From contig NZ_CP136910.1 in NCBI RefSeq assembly GCF_033100115.1, positions 558,001 through 622,000 of the forward strand: 64,000 nt of DNA, read 5' to 3'. Shown here piece by piece: positions 8,286 through 16,449 of the stretch. Numbering within the stretch: the first letter of the stretch is position 1; each line of letters starts with the position of its first letter. Position numbers and translations under genes: made by a program. The notes beneath the pieces are model-generated. The model was given only the letters and a program-made list of their open reading frames with translations, had not been told where the DNA came from and did not search any database. This DNA comes from Anaerocolumna sp. AGMB13020. GTDB taxonomy: Bacteria; Bacillota; Clostridia; Lachnospirales; Lachnospiraceae.

Positions 8286-8952
8286 GAATCATATACCCCA
8301 TACCTTTCTTCGTCTGTATAAAATCTTTTAAATCCATATCCTCCAGCTTCTTTCGCAAACGGTTTACATTCACTGTCAGGGTATTGTCATCTACAAAACA
8401 ATCACTGTTCCACAGGCACTCCATAATTTCTTCCCGCAATACCACCCGGTTCTTATTCTCCATTAGAAGTTTCATTATCTTAAATTCATTTCTGGTAAGC
8501 TCAATAACTTGTCCGGCTGTTTCCAGACAGGTATCTGCTAAATTAAGTGATACCCCTTTTATATCCAATGTTTTACTCTCCACGTAATAATCATAAGTCC
8601 TTCTTAAGAGCGCCTGTATCTTTACCACCACCACATCCATGGAAAAGGGTTTGGTAATATAATCATCCCCCCCCAGATTCATAGCCATTACCAGATCCAG
8701 ATTCTCTGTATGTGAGGTTAAAAATATGATTGGCACCTTTGATTTCTTCCTGATCTCACTACACCAGTAAAAGCCGTTATAAAAGGGCAGGGAAATATCC
8801 AAAAGAATCAAATGGGGTGACAGCTCTGCAACCGTCTCTGCTACCTTATTGAAATCCGAAACACACACCGCCTGAAACCCCCATTTAATCAGATTCTCCT
8901 GCAATAAGGAAGCTATGGTCATATCATCTTCCACTATCAGAATGTTATACAT
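8278..8952 (-). CDS. BceR-type OmpR-family response regulator
   Basis: 224 aa. The receiver domain has the acidic pair EDD at residues 8-10, phosphoacceptor Asp52 (LILLDISLPFYNGF) and the conserved Lys in DDYITKPFS. The C-terminal winged helix is visible in ELTRNEFKIMKLLMENKNRVVLREEI and the NRLRKKLE recognition region. The ribosome site AAGGAT precedes the ATG. It is coupled to the kinase gene by an 8-bp overlap, and only 3 bp separate it from the upstream GH43-like gene. The predicted target is the box at 7135-7148 in front of the transporter genes. Confidence 0.94.
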   Translation of the reverse strand: MYNILIVEDDMTIASLLQENLIKWGFQAVCVSDFNKVAETVAELSPHLILLDISLPFYNGFYWCSEIRKKSKVPIIFLTSHTENLDLVMAMNLGGDDYITKPFSMDVVVVKIQALLRRTYDYYVESKTLDIKGVSLNLADTCLETAGQVIELTRNEFKIMKLLMENKNRVVLREEIMECLWNSDCFVDDNTLTVNVNRLRKKLEDMDLKDFIQTKKGMGYMIHD

Positions 8953-8955
8953 ATT

Positions 8956-9855
8956 TTATCCTTCATCTCTTTCACAATATAAATTTTTACCATCTGTTGT
9001 CAGTCTCACAGCCTGTACTGCTGTAATCGCTTTTCTGCTGTCACTTTCCTCTTTTTCAAAAGGGTGGCAGAAGTAAAACAGGTATGCTTCATCATCAATT
9101 ACCAGCACATCTGCATGATGACCAATTCCGGTATCCATTAGTTTCATGCCTGGTTTCTCTAAGAGATTAGCCTTGCAGCGATTCCAACGGGTAAAATCTT
9201 CTGATTGGTATACCCCAAGGCCTTTCCAGAAATCCGTAATCATCCATTTCACGCCGCCAAGCACAAATACATTGGCACCTTCATGAGAACAGTCATTAAT
9301 TTCTTCTCCTGTCACTTCCCATTGATACAGATCCCTGCTTCTGGCAGCGTATGTATGACTGTTATGATTTTCGTCCTTGTACCACAATTTGAACAACCCT
9401 TTTTCTACCTCATAGACACAGGCATCAATTACCCGTTTGGAAGAAAGCTCTATTTCACCAGCATATTTCCACTCCCAAAGATTATCTGCCGTATAATGGA
9501 GCATTCTTCTTTCATAATTCCAATCAGTAGGTATACCGGTTATATAGGACACATACATATGATACTCACCTAAGGCATAGATGATTTCCGGTGCCCAGAA
9601 GGTATTATGGCCAGGTTCAATATCAAGTCCCGGTAATGTTCCTCTGTACAGCCATTTCCTCAAATCCTTTGAGGCGGCAACACCTATCTTAGACCCATGA
9701 ATGCTGGATACACCAATCTGTACAGCAGTAGACCTTCTCTGGGTATAGAACATATAATAGCATTCCTCTTCTCTGTTCCAGATTACTGCCGGATCCGTTG
9801 CTCCATCGTAAATTGGATCTCTGAATAAAGGGGATGGAAATTCTGTAATTTTCAT
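8956..9855 (-). CDS. GH43-like five-bladed beta-propeller glycosidase
   Basis: 299 aa from the ATG at 9855, which has a strong GAAAGGAG site; the longer frame to 9897 lacks one. Features of clan GH-F are visible: an early DPAV aspartate (GATDPAVIW), TFWAPEIIYALGEYHMYVS, VIDACVYE for the second aspartate, and SHEGANVF for the likely catalytic glutamate. There is no signal peptide, so the enzyme is intracellular and should act on imported oligosaccharides, perhaps arabinose- or xylose-containing. Substrate is not predictable. It ends 3 bp before the bceR-like gene and may be cotranscribed with it, an unusual pairing. Subfamily assignment is uncertain. Confidence 0.75.
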   Translation of the reverse strand: MKITEFPSPLFRDPIYDGATDPAVIWNREEECYYMFYTQRRSTAVQIGVSSIHGSKIGVAASKDLRKWLYRGTLPGLDIEPGHNTFWAPEIIYALGEYHMYVSYITGIPTDWNYERRMLHYTADNLWEWKYAGEIELSSKRVIDACVYEVEKGLFKLWYKDENHNSHTYAARSRDLYQWEVTGEEINDCSHEGANVFVLGGVKWMITDFWKGLGVYQSEDFTRWNRCKANLLEKPGMKLMDTGIGHHADVLVIDDEAYLFYFCHPFEKEESDSRKAITAVQAVRLTTDGKNLYCERDEG

Positions 9856-10315
9856 AAAACTCCTTTCGTGAATAACAAGCTGTAAAATATTATACAAATT
9901 GTAAATCGAACTATAACATATGTCAATGTTTCTATGGTATTATATGGTTATCTCAGTCTGTAAGCCTAAATACCAAAAGACAGTTTCGCTTTCTTATATC
10001 ATCTCCCATTTTTGTAAATATCTTATAGATAATTGTTAATAAATGCTATATAATTATAATATACCTCTAAAATATTGATAGAATAAACGAAGGATAACCG
10101 AAATATATTTGATAATTACAAAGCGATACTTTAATCCTTGCACCGTTTGAGAGCCTTGCGCGGCTTCATATCCTTATATATCGGCTCACCCAGGAAACAG
10201 GGAGAAATTGAATAAGTACCGTGCTAGCTATAGCCGAAAAGCATAGCAGAACAGGAAATATCATTAATACAAAGATAATCTTATAAAGAATGAATTTACT
10301 GAAAGGAGATTGTTT
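9856..10315. other. 460-bp divergent intergenic region with a possibly structured leader
   Basis: No gene is apparent. The left 230 bp is very AT-rich and should contain promoters for the flanking divergent genes. Between about 10140 and 10260 the base composition rises and several short complementary blocks appear on the plus strand: AGCC/GGCT (10151-10164), CGGCT/AGCCG, and GCTAT/ATAGC (10227-10247). They could form a structured 5' leader for the gene at 10316. I could not match it to any riboswitch class that I know. Confidence 0.3.
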
Positions 10316-10780
10316 ATGCAAGATGTACGTGTTATTGATTTTCCCAGATTAAAGGTGGTGAGTTCAGGTCCTATCACCACAATGGAGGAGTTTGAGAATT
10401 TTGATCGCTGGTGGTCTGCGATTGATTCCAAGGATTACATAACTCCCCGGGATTTTATGTGGTACAATGAAAAAGAAAATTATATGGAATGGATCTTCGC
10501 CGTTCCAAAAGATTGCTACGATTTTGGTAATTATGCTCTAACCGAATTTCCCGGTGGTCTTTATGCTGCTGTAACGTCAAAAGATACAGAGGAGGACTGT
10601 AAATTAGCAAAAGAAGAAATCAGCAAATGGATAAATGACTGTAAATGTTTTGAACTATCTACTCCTGGCAATGACAAAATAACGAGATATACAATGTCAC
10701 ATATTGTAACCCCTCGCATCTTTAAGAAAAAAATGGGTTATCATCTTACCGATACCTTTGTACCTATTATAGCAAAATAA
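10316..10780 (+). CDS. GyrI-like / AraC effector-binding domain protein
   Basis: 154 aa from the ATG at 10316, with GAAAGGAG 7 nt upstream; a TTG six bases earlier is less likely. The whole protein looks like a single effector-binding (SOUL/GyrI-like) domain, as found at the C-terminus of BmrR and Rob: VIDFPRLKVVSSGP at the N-terminus, EWIFAVPKDCYDFGNYALTEFPGGLYAAVTSK in the middle. The usual DNA-binding domain is absent, so it is a stand-alone small-molecule-binding protein. The ligand is unknown. It stands alone on the plus strand between two minus-strand operons and ends at a bidirectional terminator. Confidence 0.75.
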   Translation: MQDVRVIDFPRLKVVSSGPITTMEEFENFDRWWSAIDSKDYITPRDFMWYNEKENYMEWIFAVPKDCYDFGNYALTEFPGGLYAAVTSKDTEEDCKLAKEEISKWINDCKCFELSTPGNDKITRYTMSHIVTPRIFKKKMGYHLTDTFVPIIAK

Positions 10781-10815
10781 ATCGTTGCAATAATTCCTGG
10801 CAACCCTTTGATAAC

Positions 10816-10865
10816 AAAAGACATATCTCTTTTGCCCCCTGATGCGGCAGTGAGATATGTCTTTT
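10816..10865. terminator. Bidirectional hairpin between convergent genes
   Basis: A perfect 14-bp inverted repeat (AAAAGACATATCTC and its complement) with a 21-nt loop lies between the convergent effector-binding gene and galT. A4 and T4 flanks occur on each side, so it can stop transcription both ways. Confidence 0.65.
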
Positions 10866-10982
10866 ATGTGAAAGGACTCTATTGTATATCAGCACGCTTT
10901 ATGAGTCAACAGCATGTATTCTGTTTTGTTAAACCAACTGTCCACTTGCAGACAACTGATTCTTTCGCATTTGAACTATCTA

Positions 10983-12542
10983 TTATTGATTCAAAGAATG
11001 AATAAATCTTTCAAAGGCTTTTTGTCCTTCCATATTTCGTTTGTATACTCCTGCATGCTCTAACACCTTCATAAATACAATACCGATTTCCTGTTGAAGG
11101 ATTTCTTCTATATTATCAGAAGTAACCAAAGGATACTTGGGAAGGAATTCTTCCATCCATAGCTTATGTTTATAGATAGCCTCCTCCTCTAAGATATCTC
11201 TTCCGGACAAGATTGCTTCACGAAGCTCTTCCATCTCATCCTTCAAACGTGCCGGCAATACAGCAAGACCCATTACTTCTATAAGTCCGATATTCTCTTT
11301 CTTAATGTGATGCAGTTCACCATGGGGATGGTAGACGCCAAGAGGATGTTCTTCTGTAGTAACGTTATTGCGAAGCACCAGATCAAACTCATACAGACCG
11401 TTTTTCTTTCTGGCTATGGGGGTAATTGTATTATGAGGTTCTAATTCCTTACCTGCTTCCCTCTGTTCCTCTGCTTCAGCCGTTGTCAGAAGTTTTCCCT
11501 CTAAATCGGAGTATGCATATACGAAAGCGCTTTCATCTGTATAGCTTCTCCAGGCTTTTAAGATATAGTCACCCAATTCCACAAGTTCCTGAGGTTCTTC
11601 ACCACGAAGCCTGATGACAGACATAGGCCACTTAACAATCCCTGCCTGGATTTTCTCATATCCTTTTATCTTAAATTCTTTCTCAACCGGTGCCTTAGCC
11701 ATAGCAAATTCATAATTACCGCCTTGAAAATGATCGTGGGTAAGTATGGAACCGCCTACAATCGGGAGATCTGCATTGGAGCCAACAAAGTAATGAGGAA
11801 ACAATTTAACAAAATCAAAAAGTTTCTGAAATGCCGGTTTATCGACCTTCATAGGGGTATGTTCACTGTTTAATACAATACAGTGTTCATTGTAATACAC
11901 ATAGGGTGAATACTGAAAACCAAAACCCTGATTATTAATCGTAATGGGTATAATTCTGTGATTCTGTCTGGCAGGATGATCCACTCTTCCGGCATATCCT
12001 TCATTTTCCACACAGAGGAGGCATTTAGGGTATCCGCTCTGCTTCTTTAACTTGGCTTCTGCTATGGCTTTGGGATCTTTTTCAGGTTTTGACAGATTAA
12101 TGGTTATATCCATATCGCCGTATTCGGTTTCCGTTATCCATTTAATGTCCTTAATAATACGATATCTTCTGATATAATCGGAATCCTGGCTGAGTTTGTA
12201 GTAATAATCCGTAGCCTTTTTAGGGTCTTCTTCGTAAAGGCTGTTAAAGGTTTTAACCACTTTGGATGGTGGTGGAATAAGAAGCCCCATTATTTTTGTA
12301 TCGAACAAATCCCTGTAAACGATACTGTCGCTTTTTAACAGGCCTTTTTCAATGGCAAATTTAAGAATTCCCTCTAATATCTCTTCTAAATCCATAGTAG
12401 TGGTAGCTTTATCAGGCTCTTCATACTCCTCAAGCTCCAGGACCTCCAAAAGCTTATTTATGGTATAGTATTTATCCTGCTTCTCAATTAAGCCTGCGGC
12501 CAATGCATACTCAGTCAATGCTTTTATATATTGATTAATCAT
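10983..12542 (-). CDS. galT: Galactose-1-phosphate uridylyltransferase, class II
   Basis: 519 aa, the size of the Gram-positive GalT class II family, which is longer than the E. coli type. The enzyme exchanges UMP between UDP-glucose and galactose-1-phosphate in the Leloir pathway. Visible motifs are PSKVVKTFNSLY near residue 90, NHRIIPITINN, and the histidine-rich GGSILTHDHFQGGNYEF active-site region. It is the last gene of the ArsR-galK-galE-galT series, 197 bp after galE; that gap holds a MITE-like repeat. The ATG has only a weak ribosome site (GGGTG). The product is cytoplasmic. Confidence 0.95.
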   Translation of the reverse strand: MINQYIKALTEYALAAGLIEKQDKYYTINKLLEVLELEEYEEPDKATTTMDLEEILEGILKFAIEKGLLKSDSIVYRDLFDTKIMGLLIPPPSKVVKTFNSLYEEDPKKATDYYYKLSQDSDYIRRYRIIKDIKWITETEYGDMDITINLSKPEKDPKAIAEAKLKKQSGYPKCLLCVENEGYAGRVDHPARQNHRIIPITINNQGFGFQYSPYVYYNEHCIVLNSEHTPMKVDKPAFQKLFDFVKLFPHYFVGSNADLPIVGGSILTHDHFQGGNYEFAMAKAPVEKEFKIKGYEKIQAGIVKWPMSVIRLRGEEPQELVELGDYILKAWRSYTDESAFVYAYSDLEGKLLTTAEAEEQREAGKELEPHNTITPIARKKNGLYEFDLVLRNNVTTEEHPLGVYHPHGELHHIKKENIGLIEVMGLAVLPARLKDEMEELREAILSGRDILEEEAIYKHKLWMEEFLPKYPLVTSDNIEEILQQEIGIVFMKVLEHAGVYKRNMEGQKAFERFIHSLNQ

Positions 12543-12651
12543 ATTTTACACCCATTGCATATCACAGATATCTGCGATATTGCCATTCATAAAACGAACA
12601 AAAGAATTTTCCGGCAACCTTTCATTTTCTAATTTTCTTTTGTTCTCGCTT

Positions 12652-12721
12652 AGGGTGTGTCTGAAATACAATGCACCGTTTTTGAAAGCTTCGTCCGGCA
12701 CAGGCAAACTTCAGATACCCT
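12652..12721. repeat. 70-bp MITE-like element with terminal inverted repeats (copy 2)
   Basis: The plus strand starts AGGGTGTGTCTGAA and ends TTCAGATACCCT, forming imperfect terminal inverted repeats. The minus strand matches the repeat at 4057-4107 over about 45 bases, including TGTGCCGGAC. It lies in the galE-galT gap and would be cotranscribed. Confidence 0.55.
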
Positions 12722-12739
12722 ATATGCAAAACATTGCTG

Positions 12740-13732
12740 TTATTTAGTCTTATAACCTTCCGGATGGCTCTGGTGCCACTTCCAGGCAGTTGCAATGATT
12801 TCCTTAACATCTTCAAATTCAGGTTTCCAGCCAAGGATTTTTTTTGCTTTATCACTGGAGGCAATTAGTTTTGCCGGATCTCCTGCTCTTCTGGGAGTTG
12901 TAACAGCAGGTATATTAGAGCCGGTTACTTCTTGTGCCGCCTCAACAATTTCCTTAACGGTGAAACCAACACCGTTACCCAGGTTAAAGATATCACTTTC
13001 TCCACCCTTTACCAGATAATCTACCGCCAGGATATGCGCCTGTGCTAAATCTGTTACATGAATATAATCTCTTACACAGGTACCATCTTTTGTATCATAA
13101 TCATCGCCATAGATATTAACGGCTTCTCTTTTCTTATTGGGAACCTGAAGCACTAGAGGAATCAAATGAGTTTCCGGATTATGCGCTTCACCGATTTCAC
13201 CGCTCTTATGTGCACCGCAGGCATTAAAGTAACGAAGTGATACATATTTTAAGCCATGGGCCTTATCTGTCCATTTAAACATCTTTTCCATGGAAAGCTT
13301 GGTCTCGCCGTAGCAATTGGTAGGCTCCGTCTTATCCGTTTCCAGAATGGGAACTTTCTCAGGCTCTCCATAGGTTGCAGCTGTTGAAGAAAATACAATC
13401 TTCTTCACATCATGTGCTATCATGGATTCTAAAAGTACCTTCGTGCCATTCAGGTTATTATCGTAGTATTTAAGAGGATTGGTCATACTTTCTCCAACCA
13501 GTGAATTGGCAGCAAAATGAATAACAGCATCAATCTTCTCCTTTTCCAATACACTGTCAACAAAATCCCTGTTACGGATATCCCCCTGATAGAATCTGGC
13601 TTTCGGATGAACAGCTTCTTTATAGCCGGTTTCCAGATTATCTACGATTACCACATCTTCGCCTTTGTCAATTAATTCATAAACTGTGTGAGAACCGATA
13701 TAGCCGGCTCCTCCTAATACTAAAACTGTCAT
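12740..13732 (-). CDS. galE: UDP-glucose 4-epimerase
   Basis: 330 aa short-chain dehydrogenase fold. The NAD-binding motif GGAGYIGSH is at residues 7-15. Catalytic Ser/Tyr/Lys are in FSSTAATYGEP and NCYGETKLSMEK. It interconverts UDP-galactose and UDP-glucose in the Leloir pathway. GTGAGG precedes the ATG at a good spacing. The gene lies 192 bp after galK and 197 bp before galT on the same strand. The upstream gap carries a perfect 12-bp-armed hairpin belonging to a dispersed repeat. Length and motifs are normal. Confidence 0.96.
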   Translation of the reverse strand: MTVLVLGGAGYIGSHTVYELIDKGEDVVIVDNLETGYKEAVHPKARFYQGDIRNRDFVDSVLEKEKIDAVIHFAANSLVGESMTNPLKYYDNNLNGTKVLLESMIAHDVKKIVFSSTAATYGEPEKVPILETDKTEPTNCYGETKLSMEKMFKWTDKAHGLKYVSLRYFNACGAHKSGEIGEAHNPETHLIPLVLQVPNKKREAVNIYGDDYDTKDGTCVRDYIHVTDLAQAHILAVDYLVKGGESDIFNLGNGVGFTVKEIVEAAQEVTGSNIPAVTTPRRAGDPAKLIASSDKAKKILGWKPEFEDVKEIIATAWKWHQSHPEGYKTK

Positions 13733-13824
13733 ACTTTACCTCACATTCCTCCGCCTTTATGCGGCATACGCTTTTAAGCAACATCATCTTTTACAGGGTA
13801 TAAATTTCAATTTATCCCTTTCGT

Positions 13825-13851
13825 GAATATCAAATCTTCGATTTGATATTC
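13825..13851. repeat. Dispersed hairpin repeat, copy A
   Basis: GAATATCAAATC and its exact complement are separated by 3 nt. The hairpin and flanks (about 13819-13875) match 29359-29415 at roughly 85 percent by eye. On the minus strand the hairpin is followed by CACGAAAGG in both cases. It lies in the galK-galE gap. Confidence 0.7.
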
Positions 13852-13924
13852 CTGAATCCGTAGTTGAAAAAACTGTTTTTAAAACTGTTTTTGGTTTTTT
13901 AACCTATCTCTATGCTGTAATTTC

Positions 13925-15085
13925 TTATAACCTTACTGGACCATCTCCCACTTCAACTACATAGAAATCAGCCTTATAGCCGATTTTATCTTCGTAGATT
14001 TTACCGACATTTTCAATAAAGTTATCTACATCAGCGTTTTCCACGATACTTACAGTACATCCCCCAAAACCAGCTCCTGTCATACGAGCTCCGATAACTC
14101 CTTTCTGCGCCCAGGAAGCTTCTACAAGTGTATCTAGCTCTATACCTGTAACTTCGTAGTCATCTCTTAAGGATACATGAGAAGCATTCATCAGTTCACC
14201 AAACAAGGATATATTTCCGGCTTCTAAGGCTTTTACTGCTTTGACTGTCCTTTGATTTTCATATACTGCATGTTTTGCACGCTGCGTACGGACAGGATCG
14301 CCGATTAAAGCTTTATTTTTTTCAAATTCTTCTTCCGTAAGTTCACCAAGAGATTTAATATCCAGCTTGGTCTGCAGTGCTGCAAGTGCATCTTCACATT
14401 CCTGTCTTCTTTCGTTGTATTTGGAATCGCCTAGTCCTCTTTTTTTGTTGCTACAGGCAATAACAATCTTTGCATTCTCCAGTTTGATTGGTGCATACTC
14501 ATAAGCCAGATCGCTGGTATCCAGGAATATGGCATGATCTTTTTTACCCATTGCAATGGCAAACTGGTCCATAATACCGCAATTTACACCGATAAAGTTA
14601 TTTTCAGCATACTGGCTTACCAAAGCGATATCAACCAGGCTGATATCCAATCCGAAAAGTTCTTTTGCTATAAAACCTGTAAGTACTTCCACAGACGCAG
14701 AGGAGGATAATCCGGAGGCATTTGGTATATTTCCGAAATATAAGAGATCCATGCCTTCATCAATTACGAAACCTCTTTCCTGCAGTGTCTTAATTACTCC
14801 TTTGGGGTAATTTGCCCAATCATCCTTCTTATCATAGGTAAGACCTTCAAGTGATACGCTGATTACGCCAAGTTCTTTAAAGTTCAGAGAATAGAATCTT
14901 AGTACCTTCTCACCATTTTTTCTTGCTGCTCCGTAAGTTCCAATGGTCAATGCACAGGGAAACACGTGTCCGCCGTTATAATCTGTATGTTCTCCAATTA
15001 AGTTAACCCTGCCAGGCGCAAAAAACAATTCCGCTTCACTGCCTCCAAATACTTCCTGAAAACTTGATAATAATTCCTTCTTCAT
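13925..15085 (-). CDS. galK: Galactokinase
   Basis: 386 aa GHMP kinase. The galactokinase signature GRVNLIGEHTDYNGGHVF is at residues 25-42, the ATP-binding motif ASGLSSSASVEVL follows near residue 130, and the third motif MTGAGFGGCTVSIV is near residue 345. It phosphorylates galactose to galactose-1-phosphate, the substrate of GalT encoded downstream. AGGAG precedes the ATG. Between it and the upstream ArsR-type gene are 133 bp holding a hairpin at 15168-15198 (GGATGC / GCATCC arms) without a T-run, possibly an mRNA-stability or attenuation element. Confidence 0.97.
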   Translation of the reverse strand: MKKELLSSFQEVFGGSEAELFFAPGRVNLIGEHTDYNGGHVFPCALTIGTYGAARKNGEKVLRFYSLNFKELGVISVSLEGLTYDKKDDWANYPKGVIKTLQERGFVIDEGMDLLYFGNIPNASGLSSSASVEVLTGFIAKELFGLDISLVDIALVSQYAENNFIGVNCGIMDQFAIAMGKKDHAIFLDTSDLAYEYAPIKLENAKIVIACSNKKRGLGDSKYNERRQECEDALAALQTKLDIKSLGELTEEEFEKNKALIGDPVRTQRAKHAVYENQRTVKAVKALEAGNISLFGELMNASHVSLRDDYEVTGIELDTLVEASWAQKGVIGARMTGAGFGGCTVSIVENADVDNFIENVGKIYEDKIGYKADFYVVEVGDGPVRL

Positions 15086-15218
15086 CGTAAACTCCTATCC
15101 GTATGCTCTTGCACACTTAAAATCAGGCACTTAACTCCTGTTATTTTGTAAACTCATTTCTTATTTAGGATGCCCTATGCTTTTTGCTTTAAGCATCCCA
15201 AAAGTCCTGCTCTAACTG

Positions 15219-16133
15219 TCAGAAAACCAGTTTCATACGAATATCCTGCTGATAATCACCAAAGCCGTTTCCAAATAAGTTAACACCTCCTATATGGACC
15301 GCATCTTCTTTGATTCCAAGTCTTACGGATATATAAGCATTGCCAGCCAGTTCATAAGTATCAATTGTCCTGTTATTTACCGGCATATCATCGATAAAGG
15401 TTCCCTCCTCTGATAATTTCCAGGTCTTTAAAACTCCGAACTGGGAATTTTTATCAGGCCACCAGACTGGATTGTATTTTCCTCTTCTTCCTCCAAAATC
15501 TCCGGGACAAGTCCAGGTACCAGCCTCAATACCATTAATCCATAACGTTATATCGGAAGGATGATTCAGATTAAACTCATGATCTTCAGAGCACAATTCC
15601 ATGGATATTTCCATACGTTTAAGCTGTCTGCTGGTAAGCAGATAATTCGGGAAACGATACTCCACATATCCTTTGCCAAACCATAAGAGTTTTGCCCCGG
15701 TTCTGCCTGGATTATAGAAACACCTGGGTTCGTCTTCCTCATCAATATGACTCTTCTCATTGACAATGCCACAGGTTGGTTCCACATAATAGTCAACAAA
15801 ATTACCTATTGGCATATTTATTATTTCAGAATCCTCTTCCCTGTTGGTTTCCATATTCAGCTCCAGAGTCCTTACTTCCCTTTTACATATTTTCATAGAA
15901 CCTCTTACTGCCGGAACCAGCTCGGTCGCTATGAGTCCTGCCTCTTCTAACAGCTTAACATGAGTTGCAGCAGAAGATTGGGGAAGATTTAACTGCTCTG
16001 CTATTTCATTGATGTTATAATTACCTCTGCATAAAAGCTTTAATATTTCCAGCCTTATTTCTGCTGATAGTGCCTTGGCACTTAGTGCCATACTTTCTGT
16101 ATCATCTAAATCAAGCCTGATAATTTTACTCAA
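15219..16133 (-). CDS. ArsR-type transcriptional regulator with a large C-terminal beta-rich domain
   Basis: About 304 aa. Residues 15-75 are an ArsR/MarR-like winged helix (ALSAEIRLEILKLLCRGNYN, then NINEIAEQLNLPQSSAATH as recognition helix region). The remaining 210 residues are rich in aromatic and beta-type sequence (CFYNPGRTGAKLLWFGKGYVEYRFPNYL is the style) and look like a jelly-roll or sugar-binding fold; I do not recognise the family. I start at TTG 16133, eight bases after GGAG; a GTG at 16139 lies too close. Position directly before galK suggests it controls the galactose operon, perhaps binding a sugar. No metal-binding CXC motif of classic ArsR proteins is seen. Confidence 0.8.
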   Translation of the reverse strand: MSKIIRLDLDDTESMALSAKALSAEIRLEILKLLCRGNYNINEIAEQLNLPQSSAATHVKLLEEAGLIATELVPAVRGSMKICKREVRTLELNMETNREEDSEIINMPIGNFVDYYVEPTCGIVNEKSHIDEEDEPRCFYNPGRTGAKLLWFGKGYVEYRFPNYLLTSRQLKRMEISMELCSEDHEFNLNHPSDITLWINGIEAGTWTCPGDFGGRRGKYNPVWWPDKNSQFGVLKTWKLSEEGTFIDDMPVNNRTIDTYELAGNAYISVRLGIKEDAVHIGGVNLFGNGFGDYQQDIRMKLVF

Positions 16134-16316
16134 TATCACTGCTCCTTTATATCAGATTTTTTGATATAAACTTGTTTTTTTGTTATAAATATAATATCAT
16201 AATTGAACGAAAAAGAAAAGTATCCGGGATTAGTTTGCAACATTTTAACAAAAAAATTTAATAGTATTTTCTTTGTTCCTCTCCAACAGGCTTTCACACT
16301 GTCTTTTTAGAAAAGC

Positions 16317-16352
16317 ATAAAAAAAGCCGGTAGTATTATTATACTCACGGCT
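16317..16352 (-). terminator. Terminator after the pseudoprotease gene
   Basis: On the minus strand AGCCG(TG)AGTAT pairs with ATACT(AC)CGGCT around a 4-5 nt loop, followed by seven T. It lies 97 bp beyond the stop of the Csp-like gene. Confidence 0.75.
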
Positions 16353-16449
16353 AACAAAAAATTATCGGTTTTCCTATAAACAGCTGGTGCTAAGTGATGT
16401 GTATTGTCGGAATGCAATCAGTACCAGGAGCAAAATGCTGACAATTTTA

